Below, one piece after another: positions 52,785 to 61,762 of a stretch of 64,000 nt of DNA. This DNA comes from Microbacterium sp. BR1 (GTDB taxonomy: Bacteria; Actinomycetota; Actinomycetes; Actinomycetales; Microbacteriaceae), in NCBI RefSeq assembly GCF_002812725.1, contig NZ_NMUN01000004.1:744001-808000 (forward strand), written 5' to 3'. Made by a program: the position numbers and the translations under genes. The notes below the pieces were generated by a model. It saw only the letters and a program-made list of their open reading frames with translations. It did no database searches and was not told the origin of the DNA. Position 1 is the first letter of the stretch, and each line of letters starts with the position of its first letter.

Positions 52785-54842
52785 ATGCTCTCCGACGTGT
52801 CGAATCCCCTGCTCTCCCCCAGCACTCTGCCGTACGAACTGCCCGACTACGCGGCCATCCGCCCCGAGCACTATCTGCCCGCGTTCGAGCGGGGTTTCGC
52901 CGCGCAGCGGGCCGAGATCGACGCCATCACGGCGGATGCCGAAGAGCCCACTTTCGAGAACACGCTGATCGCGCTGGAGCAGAGCGGAGAGCTGCTCGGC
53001 CGGGTCGCCCAGACCTTCTACACGGTGTCGTCCGCGGACGCCACACCCGAGATTCAAGAGATCGAAGACGCGCTCGCGCCTCTCATGGCGGCCCACCAGG
53101 ACGCGATCCAGCTCGACGCGAAGCTCTTCTCCCGCATCTCGACGATCCTCGAGCAGATCGAGGACCTCGATCTGAATGCCGAGCAGAGATTTCTCGTCGA
53201 GCGCCACCACCGCGAGATGAACCACGCGGGAGCGGGCCTCGACGCGCAGGCGAAGGAGCGACTCACCGCGCTCAACCAGCGCCTGTCGATCCTGACCACC
53301 ACGTTCGAGAAGAACCTGCTCGCCGACACCAACGACCTCGCGGTCGTGTTCGACGAACCCGCCGAACTCGACGGCCTCACCGAGGGGGAGATCTCGGCAG
53401 CGGCACAGGCGGCAGCCGACCGAGGGCGCGAGGGCGCGTACGCGATCACGCTCACGTTGTTCACGGGACATCCGTATCTCTCGCTCCTGACCAACCGCGA
53501 GAGCCGCCGCCGGATCATGGATGCCTCCCGCTCACGCGGCAACCGCGGCAACGCGAACGACAACGGCTCCGTGCTGACCGAGATCGTGCGTCTTCGCGCC
53601 GAGCGCGCCGCGCTGCTCGGGTACGAGTCCCACGCCGCGTACATCACCGCCGACGAGACCGCGGGATCGCCCGAGGCCGTGCACGAGTTGCTGCGTCGAC
53701 TCGCGGTTCCGGCCGCGCGCAACGCGGAACGCGAGCGCGCCGAGCTGCAGGTGCTCGCGGATGCCGAAGCGGAACCCTTCGCGATCGAAGCCCACGACTG
53801 GGCGTACTACACCGAGAAGGTCCGGACGGCGAACTTCGACATCGACACCGCTGCGCTTCGCCCCTGGTTCGAGGCAGAGCGTGTCCTGCAGGACGGCGTC
53901 TTCTACGCCGCCGAGCAGCTGTACGGCGTGCGCTTCGTCGAGCGCCCCGATCTGCGCGCATACCACCCCGAGGCCCGGGTGTTCGAGGTTCTCAACGCCG
54001 ATGACTCCCCCGTCGGGCTCTTCGTGCTCGACCTGTACACGCGCGACTCCAAGCGCGGCGGGGCGTGGATGAACTCGATCGTGTCGCAGTCCGCCCTGCG
54101 CGGAACGCGCGCGGTCGTCGTGAACAACCTCAACGTGTCCAAGCCCGGCGCGGGGCTCCCCACACTCCTGACCCTGGACGAGGTCACGACCCTCTTCCAC
54201 GAGTTCGGGCACGCGCTGCACGGGCTGTTCGCGACCGTGACCTATCCGCACTTCGCGGGCACCAACGTGCACCGCGACTTCGTGGAGTTCCCCAGCCAGG
54301 TCAACGAGATGTGGATCCTGTGGCCGGAGGTTCTGCGCAACTATGCGCGGCACGTCGAGACGGGCGAACCGCTGCCGGAAGACATCGTCGATCGCCTCCG
54401 CTCGACCGAGACGTTCAACCAGGGGTTCGCGACGAGCGAGTACCTCGCGGCGTCCTGGCTCGACCAGGCCTGGCACTCGCTGTCCGAGAGCGCCGCGGAA
54501 TCCGTGACCTCCGTGGCCGACTTCGAGCGCGAGGCGCTGGCGAACATCGGTCTCGACCTTGCTGCCGTACCGCCCCGCTACGCCTCGACGTACTTCGCCC
54601 ACGTCTTCTCGGGCGGCTACAGCGCCGGCTATTACTCCTACATCTGGAGCGAGGTGCTCGACGCCGACACGGTGCAGTGGTTCCGCACGCACGGCGGACT
54701 GCGCCGCGACAACGGCGACCGGTTCCGCCAGCGCCTGCTCGGTGTGGGCGGGTCGAAGGATCCGCTCGAGGCGTATCGCGACTTCCGCGGTCGTGACGCG
54801 GACATCCAGCCGCTGCTGTCGCGCCGGGGCCTCGACGCCTAA
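52785..54842 (+). CDS. M3 family metallopeptidase (peptidyl-dipeptidase Dcp/oligopeptidase)
   Basis: 685 residues, cytoplasmic. The zinc site is LFHEFGHALHG (HEXXH), with the third ligand Glu in the following HRDFVEFPSQVNE segment. The start LLSPSTLPYELPDYAAIRPEHYLPAFERG and the end of the catalytic domain YYSYIWSEVLDAD are typical of Dcp. It degrades short peptides to dipeptides or small pieces. The ATG is close to a TACGCT-like -10, so it may be leaderless. Convergent with the response regulator by 19 bases. Confidence 0.95.
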   Translation: MLSDVSNPLLSPSTLPYELPDYAAIRPEHYLPAFERGFAAQRAEIDAITADAEEPTFENTLIALEQSGELLGRVAQTFYTVSSADATPEIQEIEDALAPLMAAHQDAIQLDAKLFSRISTILEQIEDLDLNAEQRFLVERHHREMNHAGAGLDAQAKERLTALNQRLSILTTTFEKNLLADTNDLAVVFDEPAELDGLTEGEISAAAQAAADRGREGAYAITLTLFTGHPYLSLLTNRESRRRIMDASRSRGNRGNANDNGSVLTEIVRLRAERAALLGYESHAAYITADETAGSPEAVHELLRRLAVPAARNAERERAELQVLADAEAEPFAIEAHDWAYYTEKVRTANFDIDTAALRPWFEAERVLQDGVFYAAEQLYGVRFVERPDLRAYHPEARVFEVLNADDSPVGLFVLDLYTRDSKRGGAWMNSIVSQSALRGTRAVVVNNLNVSKPGAGLPTLLTLDEVTTLFHEFGHALHGLFATVTYPHFAGTNVHRDFVEFPSQVNEMWILWPEVLRNYARHVETGEPLPEDIVDRLRSTETFNQGFATSEYLAASWLDQAWHSLSESAAESVTSVADFEREALANIGLDLAAVPPRYASTYFAHVFSGGYSAGYYSYIWSEVLDADTVQWFRTHGGLRRDNGDRFRQRLLGVGGSKDPLEAYRDFRGRDADIQPLLSRRGLDA

Positions 54843-54861
54843 CGCTGAGCACCGTCCGACC

Positions 54862-55494
54862 TCAGCGCAGGATGCCGCTTTCGCGCCCGGCGGCGACGGC
54901 GGCGCTCCGAGACCGGACGCCCAGCTTGGTGTAGATGTGCGCCAGGTGTGACTTGACCGTCGCATCCGTCACGTGCAGCGATGCCGCGATCTCGAGGTTC
55001 GACAGGCCAGCGGCAACCGCTTGCAGCACGCTCAGCTCGCGCACGGTGAGCGAGGTGGCGGGCGTACGGATCCGATCGAGCAAACGTCCGGCCACCGTCG
55101 GCGCGAGCGCGCTCTCGCCTGCCGCGGCCGCGCGGATGGCGGCGAGAAGCTCGTTCGGCGGGGCGTCCTTCAGCAGATAGCCGTTGGCTCCTGCCTCGAC
55201 CGCCCCGAGGATGTCGGAGTCGCTGTCGTAGTTGGTCAGAACGAGCACGGCGGGCGCGGGGCTCTGACGTTTGAGTGCCGCGGTCGCCTCCACGCCCGAG
55301 GGCGCACCACCGAACTGCAGATCCATCAATACGACGTGAGGCTGGAGCTCGACGGCGAGCCGCACGGCGTCGTCCGGCGTCGCCGCGTCCGCGATCACCG
55401 ACAGCCCCGGGTCGGTGCCGATGAGCGCGCGGATCCCGGCCCGCACGACGGGGTGGTCGTCGGCGATGAGCACCGTGATCGCAGGCACGCTCAC
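54862..55494 (-). CDS. LuxR/NarL-type response regulator
   Basis: 210 residues. The receiver domain has ADDHP (acidic pocket), the phosphoacceptor D58 in VVLMDLQFGG, and a K in LLKDAPP. The C-terminal helix-turn-helix reads LTVRELSVLQAVAAGLSNLEIA and VTDATVKSHLAHIYTKLGV. The start overlaps the histidine kinase stop by 4 bases. It probably controls the divergent ABC exporter operon at 56830, where a strong inverted repeat lies. Confidence 0.94.
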   Translation of the reverse strand: MSVPAITVLIADDHPVVRAGIRALIGTDPGLSVIADAATPDDAVRLAVELQPHVVLMDLQFGGAPSGVEATAALKRQSPAPAVLVLTNYDSDSDILGAVEAGANGYLLKDAPPNELLAAIRAAAAGESALAPTVAGRLLDRIRTPATSLTVRELSVLQAVAAGLSNLEIAASLHVTDATVKSHLAHIYTKLGVRSRSAAVAAGRESGILR

Positions 55495-56675
55495 GGGGTC
55501 CCCACGGGCAGTTCGACGCTGAGTCGCGTGCCTGCGCCAGGCGTGCTCTGCAGGTCGAGCGTGCCATCGAGCTCTTCGACCCGTGCACGAATAGCCCGCA
55601 GGCCGAACGACTCACCACCACCCGTAGGAACGAGCTCGTCGATGGGGAACCCGACCCCATCGTCGACGACGACCAGCAGCACCGAGGTGCCGTCGCGCCA
55701 GAGCGATACGGTCGCCTTCGTCGCGTCCGCGTGCGAGATCACGTTCGCCATCGCACCCTGCGCGACCCGCAACAGTGCGGTCTGCACGGTCATGGGCAAG
55801 TCGAGCGCGTCTGCGGCACGCACCTCGACGGTCAGGCCCGGACGTCGCCATGTCTCGGCGAGGCGTCTCAGCGCTCCGCCGAGGCTGCGCTCATCCAGCA
55901 GCGGCGGTGTCAGCTCGCGGATGAACCTGCGCGTTTCGGAGAGGCTTTCCGTGGCGGCCTGGCGCGCGAGACGCACCTGGGTGATCGTCTGAGCGTCGGG
56001 GTCCATCCGTTCGACCGCGTTCAGCAGCAGCGTGATGCTCGATAGGCTCTGCGCCACCGTGTCGTGGATCTCACGGGCAAGCCGCTCGCGCTCCGACATC
56101 ATGCCGGCCTCGCGCTCCACGGCCGCAAGCCGACTTTGCGCGGCAAGAAGTTCTTCGTAGAGCCTCTGATGCTCCGCGCTCTCGACCCGCAGCGCCCGGT
56201 AAGCGCGGCCGATCAATATCGCAACCCCCGCCCCCACGATCGGCCCGATCACGCCACCAACGGTCCACTCACCGTGCATTCCCAAAGCGACAACCGCACC
56301 GATCGTCGCGAGCCCGACGGACGCGGTCGCGATGGGCTCGGGCAGCAGATCGAGGTACAGGAAGAAGAGCGGAAAAGCGAGATACGCCGCGAACGGCGTG
56401 AGACTCATCAGCACGATCCACTCGACCGTGAGGATCGCGATCCAGGCCCACTGCAGCGCGCGGCGTCGGCGAGCGTCGGCGATCGCGTGGCCGAGGAGAG
56501 CGACGCCGTAGGTCAGCATCATCACGATGGCCAGGATCAGGATGGCGGGGGCGGGTGCGCCCGGGACGAGCAACCCCATGACGACCGAGAACGCCAGCAG
56601 GGCGACGAACAAGACCTGCAGCCCGACCTGAAGGCCCACGACGATGGGGTTGACGGGCGGGTGCTGAGCAGACAT
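55491..56675 (-). CDS. Sensor histidine kinase (HisKA_3 type)
   Basis: 394 residues. The N-terminal half has about five membrane helices and little outside the membrane, so it may sense membrane state. The phosphoacceptor is H204 in REIHDTVAQSL, followed by the ATPase domain with VDDGVGFP and GESFGLRAIRARVEEL. This is the DesK/NarX-like class that pairs with LuxR-type regulators. ATG 56675 is preferred for AGGAG five bases upstream over a GTG at 56687. Coupled to the response regulator. Confidence 0.94.
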   Translation of the reverse strand: MSAQHPPVNPIVVGLQVGLQVLFVALLAFSVVMGLLVPGAPAPAILILAIVMMLTYGVALLGHAIADARRRRALQWAWIAILTVEWIVLMSLTPFAAYLAFPLFFLYLDLLPEPIATASVGLATIGAVVALGMHGEWTVGGVIGPIVGAGVAILIGRAYRALRVESAEHQRLYEELLAAQSRLAAVEREAGMMSERERLAREIHDTVAQSLSSITLLLNAVERMDPDAQTITQVRLARQAATESLSETRRFIRELTPPLLDERSLGGALRRLAETWRRPGLTVEVRAADALDLPMTVQTALLRVAQGAMANVISHADATKATVSLWRDGTSVLLVVVDDGVGFPIDELVPTGGGESFGLRAIRARVEELDGTLDLQSTPGAGTRLSVELPVGTP

Positions 56676-56719
56676 GACGCTCCTCACGCTACGCGCCCCC
56701 GGCGGCGCGCACGTCGTCC

Positions 56720-56747
56720 GAAAGGTGGAGAGGACGCTCCACCTTTC
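56720..56747. promoter_or_regulatory. Perfect inverted repeat between the two-component system and the ABC exporter
   Basis: GAAAGGTGGAG (56720-56730) and CTCCACCTTTC (56737-56747) are perfect 11-base arms around AGGACG. It is in the divergent promoter region of the kinase/regulator and exporter operons, 83 bases before the exporter ATG. This is a strong candidate binding site for the adjacent LuxR-type regulator. Confidence 0.65.
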
Positions 56748-56829
56748 TCGCGCGCAGAACCATCCGCTGCGCGGATGCTCCCGTGCGGGGCTGCAACGAG
56801 GCTGGACTCATTCCACGAAAGGACCCCTC

Positions 56830-57894
56830 ATGTTCGTCGCTTGGCGCGATCTTCGATTCGCTCGTGGCCGCTTCGCCCTCATCGGCACGGTCGTGGCACT
56901 CATCAGTGTGCTCGTGGGGTTTCTCAGCGGCCTGACCGGCGGGCTCGCGCAGCAGAACGTCTCTGGCGTCTTGAACCTCGGCGCGGATCGCATCGTGCTC
57001 GGACCGAGTGTCGCGGGTGCCACACCAACGTTCGCGGACTCCTCCGTTGCCCCCGCTCAGCAGAAGGAGTGGAAAGACTCCTCGGGCGTGACCTCCGCCA
57101 TCCCGTTCGGCTTGTCGCAAACCCGCGCCCAGACCGACGCGGACCGCACGGCCGTGGCGATCTTTGCGACGACCCCCGGCGAACGGGGCGCTCCGACCGC
57201 GGCGGGCGCGATCACCCTGTCCGCGCCGGCCGCGACGGCACTCCAGGCGGCCGTGGGTGACACCGTGACCATCGCCGATACCCCGTATCACGTCGCTGGG
57301 ATCCGTGGCGACGAGTGGTACAGCCACACTCCCGTCGTCTGGCTGACGCTCGCGGATTGGCAGGCGCAACAGTCGAAGGTCGGAGGCGGAGCGGATGCTG
57401 TAACGGCACTGCTCGTGTCCGGCGACGCCGATTGGTCGGCGCTCGACGCAGAGGCTGGCACCGTGTCCACGTCCACCCTCGGTTCTCTCACCCTGTTGCC
57501 GGCGTTCCGATCCGAGATCGGATCCCTGCTGCTCATCGTGGCGCTGCTCTTCGGTATCTCCGCGCTCGTCATCGGGGCCTTCTTCACCGTATGGACCATG
57601 CAGCGCCGTGGCGACGTCGCCATCCTCAAGGCGCTCGGAGCGACGACGGGCGCCCTGGTTCGCGACGCGCTCGGCCAGGCCCTCGTGGTGCTCATCGCCA
57701 CAACGGCGCTCGGCACGGGGATCGTCGTGGCTGCAGGTATCGCCGTCTCGGGATCGTTACCGTTCCTCCTCAGCCCGTGGACCACCGTCGCCCCTGCGAT
57801 CCTCATGGTCGTCGTGGGCGTGATCGGCGCCGCGTTCGCCCTCCGCACCGTCACCACCTCCGACCCCCTCACCGCACTCGGGAGCAACCGATGA
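56830..57894 (+). CDS. ABC transporter permease, FtsX/MacB-like (DevC type)
   Basis: 354 residues. One N-terminal helix (RFALIGTVVALISVLVGFLSG), an extracellular domain of about 210 residues, then three helices in the FtsX arrangement (SLLLIVALLFGISALVIGAFF and others). The short loop RRGDVAILKALGATTGAL is the FtsX contact motif. The start at 56830 has AAAGGA upstream. It overlaps the ATPase gene as ATGA. Such pairs export lipids, peptides or hydrophobic drugs; here probably under the divergent kinase/regulator. Confidence 0.92.
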   Translation: MFVAWRDLRFARGRFALIGTVVALISVLVGFLSGLTGGLAQQNVSGVLNLGADRIVLGPSVAGATPTFADSSVAPAQQKEWKDSSGVTSAIPFGLSQTRAQTDADRTAVAIFATTPGERGAPTAAGAITLSAPAATALQAAVGDTVTIADTPYHVAGIRGDEWYSHTPVVWLTLADWQAQQSKVGGGADAVTALLVSGDADWSALDAEAGTVSTSTLGSLTLLPAFRSEIGSLLLIVALLFGISALVIGAFFTVWTMQRRGDVAILKALGATTGALVRDALGQALVVLIATTALGTGIVVAAGIAVSGSLPFLLSPWTTVAPAILMVVVGVIGAAFALRTVTTSDPLTALGSNR

Positions 57895-58598
57895 TCAGCA
57901 TGCAGAACGTCACCCTCACCTTCCCCGACGGAACCTCGCGCGTCCGTGCCGTCGACGATGTGTCGCTCGTCGTTCAGCCAGGCACCATCACCGGGATCAC
58001 CGGCCCCTCGGGGTCTGGCAAGTCGAGCCTGCTGGCGATCGCGTCGACGCTGATCCGCCCGGACAGCGGGCGCGTGATGATCGGCGATGTCGAGGCATCC
58101 GCTCTCTCGCACGACGAGGCGACCGAGCTGCGTCGCACCTCGATCGGGATCGTCTTCCAACAGTCGAACCTGCTGCCCTCGCTCACCGCCGAGGAGCAGC
58201 TGCTCGTCATGGGTGAGCTGGGCGGCCGTCGTGCCGAGCATGGTCGCAGCGCCGAGCGTGGACGACACGCTCGCACGGAACGGCGCGAGCGCGCGGCGTC
58301 GCTCCTGGACGCCGTCGGGATGTCCGAGCACCGCGGCAAGCGGCCGCACCAGCTGTCGGGCGGACAACGCCAACGCGTGAACATCGCGCGGGCGCTGATG
58401 AACGATCCGTCGGTCTTGATCGTCGACGAGCCGACGAGCGCGCTCGATTCGGAACGCGGTGCGCAGATCATGGCGCTCATCGCGGACCTCACCGCCGAGC
58501 GCTCGACGGCGACACTGCTCGTCACGCACGACCTGTCGTTGACACCCACGATGCACGATGTCGTGCACCTGCGCGACGGAGCGCTCGCTCGTATCTAG
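57891..58598 (+). CDS. ABC transporter ATP-binding protein (MacB/LolD-like)
   Basis: 235 residues. Walker A GPSGSGKSS, Q-loop VFQQSNLLPSLTAEEQL, signature LSGGQRQRVNIARAL, Walker B LIVDEPTSALD and switch HDLS. A charged insertion (RRAEHGRSAERGRHARTERRER, in part) lies between Q-loop and signature and is Arg-rich. It forms the exporter with the upstream FtsX-type permease; start and stop overlap as ATGA. Confidence 0.94.
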   Translation: MISMQNVTLTFPDGTSRVRAVDDVSLVVQPGTITGITGPSGSGKSSLLAIASTLIRPDSGRVMIGDVEASALSHDEATELRRTSIGIVFQQSNLLPSLTAEEQLLVMGELGGRRAEHGRSAERGRHARTERRERAASLLDAVGMSEHRGKRPHQLSGGQRQRVNIARALMNDPSVLIVDEPTSALDSERGAQIMALIADLTAERSTATLLVTHDLSLTPTMHDVVHLRDGALARI

Positions 58599-58655
58599 GC
58601 GGCCGGGGTCTTGATCACGGTGAACTGAGTGCCGTCGCGCTCTGCCGGGAAGGGG

Positions 58656-59924
58656 TCAGGCGCTCTTCTTCGCCCGGTTCATGACGAGCGTGGGGGCCGC
58701 TCCGTCGTCCACCGCGGCGCGGGTGACGATGACCTTCCTCACGTTCTCGGTCGAGGGGATGTCGAACATGATCGGACCGAGCACGTCCTCGAGGATCGCG
58801 CGCAGCCCGCGGGCACCCGTCTTGCGGCCGACCGCGAGTTCGGCGATCGCTTCGAGCGCGTCCAGTTCGAAGTCCAGTTCGACACCGTCGAGTTCGAACA
58901 TCCGCTGGTACTGCTTCACGAGCGCGTTGCGCGGTCCCGTGAGGATCTCGATGAGCGCCTCGCGATCGAGTTGCGAAACGGATGCCACGACGGGCAGACG
59001 TCCGATGAACTCGGGGATCAGACCGAACTTGTGCAGGTCTTCGGGCAGGACCTCGCTGAAGAGGTTCTGGTCGTCGTCCTTCTCGTGCAGGCGGGCGCCG
59101 AAGCCGACGCCGTGACGGCCGACGCGCGACGAGATGATGTCTTCCAGACCCGCGAAAGCGCCCGCGACGATGAACAACACGTTCGTCGTGTCGATCTGGA
59201 TGAACTCCTGGTGCGGGTGCTTGCGTCCACCCTGCGGCGGGACCGAGGCGACCGTGCCCTCGAGGATCTTCAGCAGCGCCTGCTGCACACCCTCACCCGA
59301 TACATCCCGTGTGATCGACGGATTCTCGGCCTTGCGGGCGATCTTGTCGACCTCGTCGATGTAGATGATGCCCGTCTCGGCGCGCTTCGTGTCGAAGTCC
59401 GCGGCCTGCAGGAGCTTGAGGAGGATGTTCTCGACGTCTTCTCCGACGTACCCGGCCTCGGTCAGGGCGGTCGCATCGGCGACGGCGAACGGCACGTTCA
59501 GTCTCTTGGCGAGGGTCTGGGCCAGGTACGTCTTGCCGCAACCGGTCGGGCCGAGGAGCAGGATGTTGCTCTTCGCGATCTCGACCTCTTCGGCGCGCTG
59601 CTCGGCCGACTGGATCGTGCCGTGCGCGCGGACCCGCTTGTAGTGGTTGTAGACGGCGACGGACAGGGCGCGCTTGGCATCCTGCTGCCCGACGACGTAC
59701 TCCTCGAGGAACGAGAAGATCTCACGCGGCTTGGGAAGGTCGAAGTCCGAGACGACGCCGGTGCCGGCCTCGGCCATCCGTTCTTCGATGATCTCGTTGC
59801 AGAGCTCGACGCACTCGTCGCAGATGTAGACGCCGGGACCGGCGATCAACTGCACGACCTGCTTCTGGCTCTTGCCACAGAAGGAGCACTTGAACAGGTC
59901 TGCGCTTTCGCCGATGCGGGCCAT
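58656..59924 (-). CDS. clpX: ATP-dependent Clp protease ATP-binding subunit ClpX
   Basis: 422 residues, the unfoldase that feeds ClpP. N-terminal zinc-binding domain CSFCGKSQ...CDECVELC, Walker A GPTGCGKT, Walker [11 protein letters not shown], and the pore loop GYVGED. The start [10 protein letters not shown] (59924) has AGGAGGAGCCC upstream; the longer frame adds only Arg-rich residues. It is downstream of clpP2 and clpP1 on the same strand. Confidence 0.97.
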   Translation of the reverse strand: MARIGESADLFKCSFCGKSQKQVVQLIAGPGVYICDECVELCNEIIEERMAEAGTGVVSDFDLPKPREIFSFLEEYVVGQQDAKRALSVAVYNHYKRVRAHGTIQSAEQRAEEVEIAKSNILLLGPTGCGKTYLAQTLAKRLNVPFAVADATALTEAGYVGEDVENILLKLLQAADFDTKRAETGIIYIDEVDKIARKAENPSITRDVSGEGVQQALLKILEGTVASVPPQGGRKHPHQEFIQIDTTNVLFIVAGAFAGLEDIISSRVGRHGVGFGARLHEKDDDQNLFSEVLPEDLHKFGLIPEFIGRLPVVASVSQLDREALIEILTGPRNALVKQYQRMFELDGVELDFELDALEAIAELAVGRKTGARGLRAILEDVLGPIMFDIPSTENVRKVIVTRAAVDDGAAPTLVMNRAKKSA

Positions 59925-60037
59925 CGGGCTCCTCCTCATGCGTGCCCGGACGACCGGGCGGGACAATAGTGCGAGCCTAACAACTCGCCCCGACATCCGG
60001 TCGTATTGACAGGGTGCCGGGGCGAGCCGGTTACGGA

Positions 60038-60730
60038 CTACTTGGTCAGTGCCGCGGGAACGCGCTTGCGGCTCGTCAGCACCTGGTCGACGAGACCGTA
60101 TGCGACGGCCTCTTGCCCGCTCAGGATCTTGTCGCGATCGATGTCGCGGTTCACCTCTTCGCGGGTCTTGTGGCTGTGCTTGGCCAGCGTGTCCTCGAGC
60201 CAGGTGCGCATGCGCAGGATCTCGGCCGCCTGGATCTCGATGTCGGACGCCTGCCCGTGACCGGCCTCGCCCATGGCGGGCTGGTGGATCAGGATGCGGG
60301 CGTTCGGCAGGGCGAGACGCTTGCCGGGCGCGCCGGCCGCGAGCAGCACGGCCGCGGCCGAGGCCGCCTGACCGAGCACGACGGTCTGGATCTGGGGCGA
60401 CACGTACTGCATCGTGTCGTAGATCGCCGTCATCGCGGTGAACGATCCACCGGGCGAGTTGATGTACATGATGATGTCGCGGTCGGGGTCCTGGCTCTCG
60501 AGAACGAGGAGCTGGGCCATGACGTCATCCGCCGAGGCGTCGTCGACCTGGACGCCCAGGAAGATGACGCGGTCCTCGAACAGCTTGTTGTACGGGTCCT
60601 GGCGCTTGTAGCCGTAGGCCGTGCGCTCCTCGAACTGGGGCAGGATGTAGCGCGATCCGGGGGCCTGGAGTCCGCGGTGCGCGAGACCCTCTGCCGCGGC
60701 TGAACCGAAGGTGGGGATGTCCATAGTCAT
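60038..60730 (-). CDS. clpP2: ATP-dependent Clp protease proteolytic subunit (ClpP2-type)
   Basis: 230 residues. The catalytic Ser is in [11 protein letters not shown], His in ARILIHQP, and Asp in the NRDIDRDK region. N-terminal 20 residues precede the processing region ([15 protein letters not shown]). Actinobacteria need two different ClpP rings that join into one active complex; this copy follows clpP1. Length fits ClpP2. Confidence 0.95.
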   Translation of the reverse strand: MTMDIPTFGSAAAEGLAHRGLQAPGSRYILPQFEERTAYGYKRQDPYNKLFEDRVIFLGVQVDDASADDVMAQLLVLESQDPDRDIIMYINSPGGSFTAMTAIYDTMQYVSPQIQTVVLGQAASAAAVLLAAGAPGKRLALPNARILIHQPAMGEAGHGQASDIEIQAAEILRMRTWLEDTLAKHSHKTREEVNRDIDRDKILSGQEAVAYGLVDQVLTSRKRVPAALTK

Positions 60731-60756
60731 GCTTCCTTGTCTTTCGCCTTCGAGCC

Positions 60757-61341
60757 TCAGTTGGCCGTTCCGCCGCCGCCGGTGACGTCGGAGAGGTGCG
60801 CACGGATGTGGTCGACGAAGCCGTACTCGAGGGCTTCCTCGGCGGTGAACCAGCGGTCGCGGTCACCGTCTTCGTTGATCTGCTCCACGGACTTGCCCGT
60901 CTGGGCCGCCGTGATCTCGGCCAGGCGGTTCTTCATCGAGACGATGAGCTGGGCCTGCGTCTGGATGTCGCTCGACGTTCCGCCGAAGCCGCCGTGCGGC
61001 TGGTGCAGCAGCACGCGGGCGTTGGGCGTGATGTAGCGCTTGCCCTTGGTGCCGCTTGTGAGCAGCAGCTGACCCATCGAGGCCGCCATGCCGATGCCCA
61101 CCGTGACGATGTCGTTGGGGACGAACTGCATCGTGTCGTAGATCGCCATGCCTGCCGTGATCGATCCGCCGGGCGAGTTCACGTAGAGGAAGATGTCCTT
61201 GTCCGGGTCTTCCGCGGCGAGCAGCAGGATCTTGGCGCAGATCTCGTTGGCGTTCTCGTCGCGCACCTCGGATCCCAGCCAGATGATGCGGTCCTTCAGC
61301 AGCCTGTCGAAGACACTCGTTGCCATCAATGGTTCGGCCAT
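60757..61341 (-). CDS. clpP1: ATP-dependent Clp protease proteolytic subunit (ClpP1-type)
   Basis: 194 residues. Catalytic Ser in [11 protein letters not shown], His in [10 protein letters not shown] and Asp in [10 protein letters not shown]. The start [10 protein letters not shown] at 61341 follows GGGAGCAACG; ATG 61353 is possible but has no ribosome binding site. It is 26 bases upstream of clpP2. Confidence 0.95.
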   Translation of the reverse strand: MAEPLMATSVFDRLLKDRIIWLGSEVRDENANEICAKILLLAAEDPDKDIFLYVNSPGGSITAGMAIYDTMQFVPNDIVTVGIGMAASMGQLLLTSGTKGKRYITPNARVLLHQPHGGFGGTSSDIQTQAQLIVSMKNRLAEITAAQTGKSVEQINEDGDRDRWFTAEEALEYGFVDHIRAHLSDVTGGGGTAN

Positions 61342-61711
61342 CGTTGCTCCCATTCGTTGTACGTCTGCGACGAATCTACCGGCGCGGATCGGCGCCTTCG
61401 CCCGTGTTCGCCCTCGGCAGAGCGGGTGTCGCTGAGCGCTCCCCCGCATCCGCCCGAACGGGTCGATTCGGGGTCCATGCAGACACCCCTGCCGCCGGCC
61501 TCACCGCACCAGATCGGTTGGGGCGTCGCGATCCCGTTGGGGCGTGGGACTCCGCGCCCCAACGGTTCCCCGGCGCCCCGGGTCGCGGGGAGGGTGTGGG
61601 ACTCCGTGCCCGAACGGTTCTCCGGCGCCCCGGATCGCGGGTGGGGCGTGAGACTCCGCGCCCCACAGGGACCCCGACACCCCGGGTAGCGCGGAAAGGG
61701 CGCAGAAAGCA
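61342..61711. repeat. Threefold imperfect tandem repeat between clpP1 and tig
   Basis: Three units of about 52 bases occupy 61539-61590, 61591-61641 and 61642-61694. Each opens with a GGGGCGTGGGACTCCGC-like sequence and contains GGNNCCCCGGN-like and GTCGCGG-like parts. The GGGGCG/CGCCCC halves of the first and third can form hairpins. A partial fourth unit may start near 61518. It lies in the promoter side of the clpP operon. No gene is seen. Confidence 0.65.
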
Positions 61712-61747
61712 GAAGAGGACGGATGCTGCGGGGCATCCGTCCTCTTC
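61712..61747 (-). terminator. Terminator of tig
   Basis: GAAGAGGACGGATGC (61712-61726) and GCATCCGTCCTCTTC (61733-61747) form a perfect 15-base stem with a 6-base loop, just beyond the tig stop on the minus strand. Confidence 0.8.
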
Positions 61748-61762
61748 GTAACGCTTCGGCGA

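Noticed and set aside
61539-61694. CRISPR array
   Set aside because: The repeats are adjacent without unique spacers, imperfect and only three.
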